Assembly (NCBI RefSeq): GCF_900215205.1
Contig: NZ_OBDY01000013.1
Coordinates: 174,052-238,051 of the forward strand
Reading direction: 5' to 3'
Source: Paractinoplanes atraurantiacus
GTDB taxonomy: Bacteria > Actinomycetota > Actinomycetes > Mycobacteriales > Micromonosporaceae
DNA length: 64,000 bases
The notes under the pieces are model-generated. The model made no database searches and was not told the DNA's origin. It saw only the letters and a program-made list of their open reading frames with translations. The position numbers and the translations under genes were made by a program. Positions 59,149 through 64,000 of the stretch are shown one piece after another; position 1 is the stretch's first letter, and the number at the start of each line of letters is the position of its first letter.

Positions 59149-59874
59149 ATGGCCAACGAGGTAACCGTTCCCCTGCTGCCCTGCGCGTCGATCGACGACA
59201 TCCTCGCCTTCTACGGGGCTCTCGGCTTCAGCACCACGTACCGGCAACGCAAGCCCTACCCCTGCGCGGGAGTGCAACGGGAAGACCTGAACCTGCAGTT
59301 CTTCGAGATCTCCGGATTCGACCCGGAGCAGTCGTACGGCTCCTGCATCGTGCTCACCCCGGACATCGCGGAGTTGCACCGGGCCTTCGCCGCCGGCATG
59401 CGAGCCGCCTACGGCAAGGTGCTGGTGTCCGGGACGCCGCGGATGACCCGGCCCCGGGCCCGCAGGAACGCCGACGGGCTGGGCGGTTTCAGCGTCATCG
59501 ACCCGGGCGGCAACTGGATCCGCGTCTTCCAGAAGCCCGCCCCGGCGCCCGGGCCCGTGCCCGCTCCCGCCGGGCGACTGGCCAAAGCGCTGGCGAACGC
59601 CGTCGTGCTGGCCGACTCCAAAGGTGATGCCGGCCAGGCGGCCCGCATCCTCGACAGCGCGCTGGCTCGCCCGCGGGACGACGATGACCCCGTCACGCAC
59701 GTGGAGGTCCTGGTGTACCGGGCCGAACTGGCGATGACGCTCGACGACCGGGAAACCGCGAGGCGAATGCTGGCCAGGGTCGAGCGCATCGCGCTGAACC
59801 CGGATGAGACCACAAGGGCGGCACCGACCTTCGAGATCGCGGCCGACCTCGCCACCGCGCTGCTCATAGGCTGA
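59149..59874 (+). CDS. VOC (glyoxalase/bleomycin-resistance fold) protein
   Basis: 241 aa with aaggag before ATG. One VOC domain occupies residues ~1-127: LLPCASIDDILAFYGALGFS, LNLQFFEISGFDPEQSYG and FSVIDPGGNWIRVFQK. The C-terminal ~110 residues are helical and TPR-like (GDAGQAARILDSALARPRDD, ETARRMLARVERIALNPDE). The usual first metal His is not evident in the opening strand, so metal binding is uncertain. Its 3' end overlaps the convergent M20 gene by 11 bp. Confidence 0.85.
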   Translation: MANEVTVPLLPCASIDDILAFYGALGFSTTYRQRKPYPCAGVQREDLNLQFFEISGFDPEQSYGSCIVLTPDIAELHRAFAAGMRAAYGKVLVSGTPRMTRPRARRNADGLGGFSVIDPGGNWIRVFQKPAPAPGPVPAPAGRLAKALANAVVLADSKGDAGQAARILDSALARPRDDDDPVTHVEVLVYRAELAMTLDDRETARRMLARVERIALNPDETTRAAPTFEIAADLATALLIG

Positions 59875-60919
59875 ACAGGGCCTCCAGCAAGGCGATCCGC
59901 TCGGTGATGCCCGCGGCCGAGACCCACTCGTGGCGGGCGTGGGCGCCGCCTCCCCGCGGGGCCAGGCCGTCGACAGTGGGCACGCCCATCGCGCCGGTGG
60001 TGTTGGTGTCGGCGGCACCGTCGGCGGGGCTGCCGCCGAGCTTCTGGCCGATGCTGTCGGCGACTGCCACGACCCGGGCCAGCAGGTCGTCGGTGCCGGG
60101 ACGCCACGTGGCGCGGTGAGCCAGCAGGGTGGTCGCGATCTCGGCCCGGGGGCGGACGGGGCTCAGCTTCGCCAGGCCGCCCAGCACCGCCTCCTCGTCG
60201 GCCGGATCGAGGAAGCGCAGGCCCAGGTCGGCGTGGGCGTGGCCGGCGACCACGTTCGTGCGGCCGCCGCCCTCGATCGTGCCCGTGTTGAGCAGGACCT
60301 GGCGGCCGTCGACGAGGGCACGCACGCGCAGGAGCTGGTCGATCAGCTCGTCGATGGCGTTGACGCCGGCGTCGGGGTCGAGCGCCGCGTGTGACTCGAT
60401 GCCGGTGACCGTGACGCGGGCGCGGGTGCTGCCGCGGCGGCCGGTCTTGAGGTCACCGTTGGGGTGTGGCGGCTCCAGGCCGAACACGGCGTGGGCCTCG
60501 GCGGCCGCGGATCGCACCAGGCCCGTGGCGGTCGGTGAGCCGATCTCCTCGTCGGCGACCACCAGCACCCGGATCTCACGGGTGGTTTCGCCAGAAGAAG
60601 AGGCGGCGGCGAGCAGCGCCGCGAGGCCGGACTTGGTGTCGTACACACCCGGGCCTTTGATCGTGTCGCCCTCGACGGACCATGGCATGTCGCGCAGCGT
60701 GCCCACGGGCCAGACGGTGTCGTAATGGCTCAGGAACAGCAGCGGGCGCCCGGGGCCGCCGGGCCGCGACCAGAGCAGATGCCCGTCCTCGCGATCGGTG
60801 CGGAAGCCGGCCTGCGCGGCGTCCGCCGAGAGCACCTCGGCCAGCTCGTCCAGGGCCTTGCGGTCGCCGGTCGGCGACTCGATCAGCGTGTACCTGCGCA
60901 GTGCCTCGATCGGGTGCAT
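59864..60919 (-). CDS. M20 family metallopeptidase (probable N-succinyl/acyl-amino acid hydrolase)
   Basis: 351 aa. Dizinc ligands are visible: His in FLSHYDTVWPVG, bridging Asp in KGPGVYDTKSGLA, the catalytic Glu pair in VVADEEIGSPTATG and the late His in GGAHARHEWVSA. A lid/dimerisation domain (~residues 165-275) is present (TVTGIESHAALDPDAGVNAI). It cleaves the amide of an N-acylated amino acid or dipeptide. It is divergent from a GNAT, a SIS protein and an N-succinylamino-acid racemase, which together suggest it desuccinylates the racemised product. Confidence 0.9.
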   Translation of the reverse strand: MHPIEALRRYTLIESPTGDRKALDELAEVLSADAAQAGFRTDREDGHLLWSRPGGPGRPLLFLSHYDTVWPVGTLRDMPWSVEGDTIKGPGVYDTKSGLAALLAAASSSGETTREIRVLVVADEEIGSPTATGLVRSAAAEAHAVFGLEPPHPNGDLKTGRRGSTRARVTVTGIESHAALDPDAGVNAIDELIDQLLRVRALVDGRQVLLNTGTIEGGGRTNVVAGHAHADLGLRFLDPADEEAVLGGLAKLSPVRPRAEIATTLLAHRATWRPGTDDLLARVVAVADSIGQKLGGSPADGAADTNTTGAMGVPTVDGLAPRGGGAHARHEWVSAAGITERIALLEALFSL

Positions 60920-60983
60920 ATACGAACGCTAAGTTTCACCCCGGACGTTGTCAAACACGGCAAGCGGCGGCATAGTGCCGGTT

Positions 60984-60996
60984 ATACGAAACGTAT
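60984..60996. promoter_or_regulatory. Palindrome ATACG-AAA-CGTAT between M20 and GNAT genes
   Basis: A perfect 13-bp palindrome lies 17 bp upstream of the GNAT GTG (61013), with a related ATACGAACG half-site at 60920-60928 just ahead of the M20 start. Shared control of both directions is suggested. Confidence 0.5.
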
Positions 60997-61012
60997 CTGA
61001 GGGAGGTGGCTG

Positions 61013-61684
61013 GTGATCGTGGTCCGTGACCTCGCCGGGCTCGGCGAGTGGACGGCGGCCTCGGCGCTGTACCGGTCGGTGTTCGGCTACGAGCATCCGG
61101 AGTTCGGCATCAGCCCGCGGCTGCTGGCGGCGCTGCGGGAGAACGCCGGCACCGTGATCGGCGCGTTCGACGAGGCGGGTGAGCTCGTCGGCTTCTGTTA
61201 CGGGTTCTGCGCCGTCGAGGACGGCGAGCTCTACCACTACTCGCAGGCGGCCGCCGTCGCGCCGGGTCTCCAAGGCGCCGGCGTGGGCCGCAAGCTCAAG
61301 CAGGCCCAGGCCGAGGCGGCGCGGGGAACCGGCGCGCGGACGATGCGGTGGACCTTCGATCCGTACGCCCTGCGCAACGCTCATTTCAACTTCGCCATCC
61401 TGGGTGCGACAGCGATCCGGTTCCTGCCCGACTACTACGACGATGGGGACTCGGACCGGCTTCTCGTGTCGTGGGATCTCTACAAGCCGTACGCCATTAA
61501 ATCGGAGTTTTCCGTAATAACCGCGCCGGCCACTGATCGCTATGCCGCCCCCGGCGCCGAGGACCGCGGACTGCTTCGCGCGAAGATCAAGTCCGAATTC
61601 GCCAGCGGCAAAAGGCTCGTCGGCGTGGAAAGGCAACACACCGCGGACCAGGTGGGCTACATGTTCGTCCGGGATGCGCAGTGA
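61013..61684 (+). CDS. GNAT N-acyltransferase (COG3375-like, probable amino-acid N-succinyltransferase)
   Basis: 223 aa from GTG at 61013 with GGGAGG six bases before. It has the features of the group next to N-succinylamino-acid racemases: LYRSVFGYEHPEFGISPRLL, VGFCYGFCAVEDGELYHYSQ, AAAVAPGLQGAGVGRKLKQA (CoA loop), MRWTFDPYALRNAHFNFAIL and FLPDYYDDGDSDRLLVSWDL. In Geobacillus an enzyme of this kind transfers succinyl to D-amino acids. The stop overlaps the SIS gene as GTGA, so the genes are coupled. Confidence 0.82.
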   Translation: MIVVRDLAGLGEWTAASALYRSVFGYEHPEFGISPRLLAALRENAGTVIGAFDEAGELVGFCYGFCAVEDGELYHYSQAAAVAPGLQGAGVGRKLKQAQAEAARGTGARTMRWTFDPYALRNAHFNFAILGATAIRFLPDYYDDGDSDRLLVSWDLYKPYAIKSEFSVITAPATDRYAAPGAEDRGLLRAKIKSEFASGKRLVGVERQHTADQVGYMFVRDAQ

Positions 61685-62292
61685 CCACACCCGCCGAACG
61701 CTTCGACCGCAACGTCCAGCGCCGCTCCGCCCAGGTCCTCAAACAACGGGTCCTCGAACAGCAGCGCGCCGAGTTCGGCAAGGCCCTCGCCTGGGCCGCC
61801 GAGCACGACGCGATCGAGCGGGCCGCCGCCCGCATAGTCTCCGCCCGGCGGCGGTTCGTCTTAGGAAACGGCAAGTCGCAGGCGTACGCCAACCTGCTCG
61901 CGGCCGACCTCAGCGCGGGCCTCTCCGCCGTGCAGCTGGTCATGCGGCCCCTCGACGTGCTCGGCGACATCCGGCAGGGCGACCTGCTCGTCGCCGTCTC
62001 CATGGAGCGCTACCGCCGTGACACTGTGGACATCGCCGAGGCGTACACCAGGCACGGGGGTGAGTTGATTCTCGTGACCGACGCGCCGGACGCGCCGCTC
62101 ACGGGCGCCGCCGGCATCACCATCGTCGTCGAGCGGGACAGCGCCTCGTACGCCAACTCCCCCACCTCGATCGTCCTGGCCCTGCACCTGCTGGCCACCC
62201 TGACCATCGCCAGCTCCAAGGGCGCGGGCCGTCGCCTGCACGAACGCGACGCCCTCGCCGCCGAGCTCAACCTCTACGTGGACGAGACATGA
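61681..62292 (+). CDS. SIS-domain protein, RpiR-like without clear HTH
   Basis: 203 aa from GTG at 61681. SIS sugar-isomerase-like domain at ~45-190: RFVLGNGKSQAYANLLAADL, GDIRQGDLLVAVSMERYRRD and TVDIAEAYTRHGGELILVTD, as in MurR/RpiR regulators. The N-terminal ~40 residues are helical and do not look like a full winged helix, so DNA binding is uncertain. Leucine 61 is a TTA codon (61861-61863), rare at this GC content. It may sense a metabolite and regulate the operon. It overlaps the racemase start as ATGA. Confidence 0.8.
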   Translation: MTTPAERFDRNVQRRSAQVLKQRVLEQQRAEFGKALAWAAEHDAIERAAARIVSARRRFVLGNGKSQAYANLLAADLSAGLSAVQLVMRPLDVLGDIRQGDLLVAVSMERYRRDTVDIAEAYTRHGGELILVTDAPDAPLTGAAGITIVVERDSASYANSPTSIVLALHLLATLTIASSKGAGRRLHERDALAAELNLYVDET

Positions 62293-63374
62293 CCGACATC
62301 CGGACCGTTCAGCTGCGCCGCGTGCGCCTGCCGCTGGTGCACGAGTTCCAGACCAGTTCGCACGCCAAGCGTTTCCTCGAGCACATCCTGGTCACGCTGA
62401 CCGCCGACGACGGCTCGACCGGCTGGGGTGAGATCGCCTCGCCGAGCGGCCCGTTCTATTCGGCCGAGACCGTCGAGTCCTGCTGGGCCGTGGCTCGTGA
62501 TCACCTGGCACCCCTCGTCCTCAAGGGCTCCGCATTCAAGATCCGCGGCAATCAGTTCGCGCGCGCCGGCTTCGACATGGCCGTCTGGGATCTGCAATCG
62601 CGAGCCGCCGGCCAGTCGCTCGCCGCCGCCCTGGGCGGGACGCGAACATCAGTGGAGGCCGGCGTCTCGCTCGGCATCGAGCCCACCATCGACGCGCTGC
62701 TGGAGCAGGTCGCCCAGCGGGTCGGCGAGGGATACCGCCGGGTCAAACTGAAGATCGCCCCCGGCTGGGACGTCGAGCCCGTCCGGGCCGTCCGGGCCGC
62801 GTTCCCGACCGTCGCGCTGCACGTCGACGCCAACGGCGTCTACACCCCCGGCGACCTCGACATCATGAAGGAGCTCGACGGCTTCGGGCTATTGATGATC
62901 GAGCAGCCGTACGCGCCACGCGCGCTCGCCGCGCTCGCCGACCTGCAGCAGCGGCTGTCCACGCCCGTCTGCCTGGACGAATCGATCGAGGAGCTCGACG
63001 ACCTGGACACCGCGCTGCGCCTCGGATCCGGCCGGGTGCTGAACATCAAGGTCTCCCGGATGGGTGGGCTGACCGCGGCCGTACGGGCCCACGACCTGGC
63101 CCAGGAGCACGGGATCCCGGTCTGGTGCGGCGGCATGCACGAGTTCGGCATCGGCCGCGCCGCGAACGTGGCCCTGAGCGCGCTGCCCGGCTTCACCCTG
63201 CCGTCGGACGTGTCCGGCTCCGACAAGTACTACGCCCGCGACGTCACCACCGAGCCCATCGTCAGCGTCGACGGCCTGGTCGAGGTGCCCACCGGCCCCG
63301 GCCTCGGCTACGAGCCGGACCTGGAGTTCATCTCCGCCCACACCAACGATTCCCTTGAGCTACATCGAAGTTAA
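62289..63374 (+). CDS. N-succinylamino-acid racemase / o-succinylbenzoate synthase
   Basis: 361 aa, enolase superfamily (MLE subgroup). Catalytic pieces are complete: KLK at 153-155 with the acid/base Lys155, metal ligands Asp180 (HVDANG), Glu205 (MIEQPY) and Asp230 (CLDES), and the second Lys254 (NIKVSRMGG). GMHEFGIGRAANVALSALPG near the end is the typical substrate region. The family both makes o-succinylbenzoate in menaquinone synthesis and racemises N-succinyl amino acids. No men genes adjoin it, but a GNAT and an M20 peptidase do, so the racemase role is favoured. Confidence 0.9.
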   Translation: MTDIRTVQLRRVRLPLVHEFQTSSHAKRFLEHILVTLTADDGSTGWGEIASPSGPFYSAETVESCWAVARDHLAPLVLKGSAFKIRGNQFARAGFDMAVWDLQSRAAGQSLAAALGGTRTSVEAGVSLGIEPTIDALLEQVAQRVGEGYRRVKLKIAPGWDVEPVRAVRAAFPTVALHVDANGVYTPGDLDIMKELDGFGLLMIEQPYAPRALAALADLQQRLSTPVCLDESIEELDDLDTALRLGSGRVLNIKVSRMGGLTAAVRAHDLAQEHGIPVWCGGMHEFGIGRAANVALSALPGFTLPSDVSGSDKYYARDVTTEPIVSVDGLVEVPTGPGLGYEPDLEFISAHTNDSLELHRS

Positions 63375-63418
63375 TCGAAATAATGGAGTCTCTGGGCACC
63401 CCCACCTAGGAGGCTCCG

Positions 63419-63910
63419 ATGACCCGTCGCATCCTCGTCGCCCTACTGCTCGCCCTCGGCTTCGCGCTCGCGCCCACCGCCCCCGCGCACGCCGCCGACT
63501 CCAAAGCCACCGTCCTGTCGAACTGGAGCCAGCCCACCGCGGCCAGCTTCAACGCCTGGAACGCGGCCCGCGCCAACCGCGCCCCCTGGGCGTCGTACGG
63601 TTTCGACTGGTCCACCGACTACTGCTCGTCGAGTCCCGACAACCCGCTCGGGTTCGCCTTCGAGATCCCCTGCTGGCACCACGACTTCGGCTACCGCAAC
63701 TACAAGGCGATCGGCACGTTCTCGGCCAACAAGTCCCGCATCGACGACACCTTCTACGCCGACCTGAAACGCGTGTGCGCCACGTACAGTTCGGCCGTCC
63801 GCCCCGCGTGCACCAGCCTCGCGTGGACGTACTACCAGGCGGTGAAGGTTTTCGGTTCGCTCACCGCCGTACAGCACAAGGACCTGGACCGGGCCGCCGC
63901 GCTTCTCTAG
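63419..63910 (+). CDS. Secreted prokaryotic phospholipase A2
   Basis: 163 aa with AGGAGG before ATG. The signal peptide is clear (MTRRILVALLLALGFALAPT, then APAHAA). The mature enzyme has WSTDYCSSSPDNPLGFAFEI followed by CWHHDFGYRNYKAIGTF, where the His-Asp pair of the CxHHDFxYRN motif is the catalytic dyad. Four cysteines can make two disulfides. It hydrolyses the sn-2 ester of phospholipids outside the cell, with Ca2+, as in Streptomyces PLA2. It is followed by a long hairpin and an IS end. Confidence 0.93.
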   Translation: MTRRILVALLLALGFALAPTAPAHAADSKATVLSNWSQPTAASFNAWNAARANRAPWASYGFDWSTDYCSSSPDNPLGFAFEIPCWHHDFGYRNYKAIGTFSANKSRIDDTFYADLKRVCATYSSAVRPACTSLAWTYYQAVKVFGSLTAVQHKDLDRAAALL

Positions 63911-63923
63911 AGCGCATCTGACG

Positions 63924-63971
63924 GATCATGGTCGGCTCTGGTCGGGTTTCGCCCGGAGCCAGATCATGATC
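63924..63971. terminator. Long bidirectional hairpin after PLA2 gene
   Basis: Outer arms GATCATG (63924-63930) and CATGATC (63965-63971), then GGCTC/GAGCC and CGGG/CCCG inner arms (63934-63960), form a nested stem with a small bulge. It lies between the PLA2 stop and the convergent transposase 3' end, so it could stop both transcripts. Confidence 0.5.
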
Positions 63972-64000
63972 GAGGCGATGGTTACCGTTGCCTCGTAACG
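63926..64000 (-). mobile_element. 3' end of an IS5-type transposase gene (runs off right edge)
   Basis: On the minus strand, 24 residues are visible up to TGA at 63926: RYEATVTIASIMIWLRAKPD and QSRP. The stretch EATVTIASIMIWLR is what I associate with C-termini of actinobacterial IS5-family transposases. The rest of the element lies outside the window. The call rests on this short motif only. Confidence 0.55.

Noticed and set aside
62289..63374. Assignment as menC for menaquinone
   Set aside because: No men genes are present; the GNAT and M20 neighbours fit the N-succinylamino-acid racemase role better, though bifunctionality cannot be excluded.
1..64000. tRNA and rRNA genes
   Set aside because: I looked in the intergenic spaces for cloverleaf ends and rRNA-like stretches and found none; short spacers make a missed tRNA unlikely but not impossible.

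Overview
This is a gene-dense window of a very GC-rich chromosome. The codon bias, GTG starts, many apparently leaderless genes, a mycothiol-dependent-type enzyme, NB-ARC/TPR regulators and actinobacterial DUF families all point to an actinomycete. The closest fit by gene content is a Micromonosporaceae such as Actinoplanes or Paractinoplanes; this assignment is an inference from reading proteins, not from a search. I saw no rRNA, tRNA or CRISPR array.

Layout. 1-9.1 kb is a stress/envelope-type island: a partial GH63-like glucosidase, a SulP transporter, two DUF1269 proteins, an AI-2E transporter, a DUF2252 protein, a large membrane protein, two DUF6325 proteins and a SHOCT protein. Two of its divergent promoter regions share the dyad TTCATCC-N5-GGATGAA. 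9.1-9.7 kb holds decayed gene fragments. 9.7-24 kb is mixed: DUF6069, two GNATs, MarR with an MFS pump, a membrane GGDEF protein, an IMPase-like/NmrA-like pair facing a LysR regulator, glycogen phosphorylase, DUF6855, an SDR and several unknowns. 24-30.4 kb is a fatty-acid block (acyl-CoA synthetase, acyl-CoA dehydrogenase, MaoC hydratase, two-domain FabG4-like reductase, divergent FadA2-like thiolase) that resembles the htdX-fabG4-fadA2-fadE5 region of Mycobacterium tuberculosis.

30.5-33 kb carries the most unusual module: a 704-aa CHAT/caspase-like protein with a His/Cys pair, overlapping a small membrane protein. It is followed by a PAS-GGDEF-EAL protein, an MFS/TetR pair with two tandem operators, and an NB-ARC/TPR STAND protein. 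40.3-43.5 kb is a low-order region: a possible gene remnant, a gene with nine 18-bp repeats, a FabH behind several dyads, and 0.5 kb of purine-rich repeats. 43.5-54 kb contains a BioD-like/TM/SUKH fusion, GlsB, a CDGSH/haem-oxygenase-like pair, an MBL hydrolase, a DinB-type protein, DUF2332, a carbonic anhydrase with an internal deletion removing its zinc ligands, MazG, methyltransferase, a P-loop kinase-like protein and an APH-like kinase.

54-64 kb has DUF5995 beside a 1032-aa multi-PAS histidine kinase, membrane and VOC proteins, and an M20 peptidase divergent from a GNAT / SIS / N-succinylamino-acid-racemase operon. Together these four look like a D- to L-amino-acid conversion pathway. The window ends with a secreted phospholipase A2 and the 3' tip of an IS transposase.
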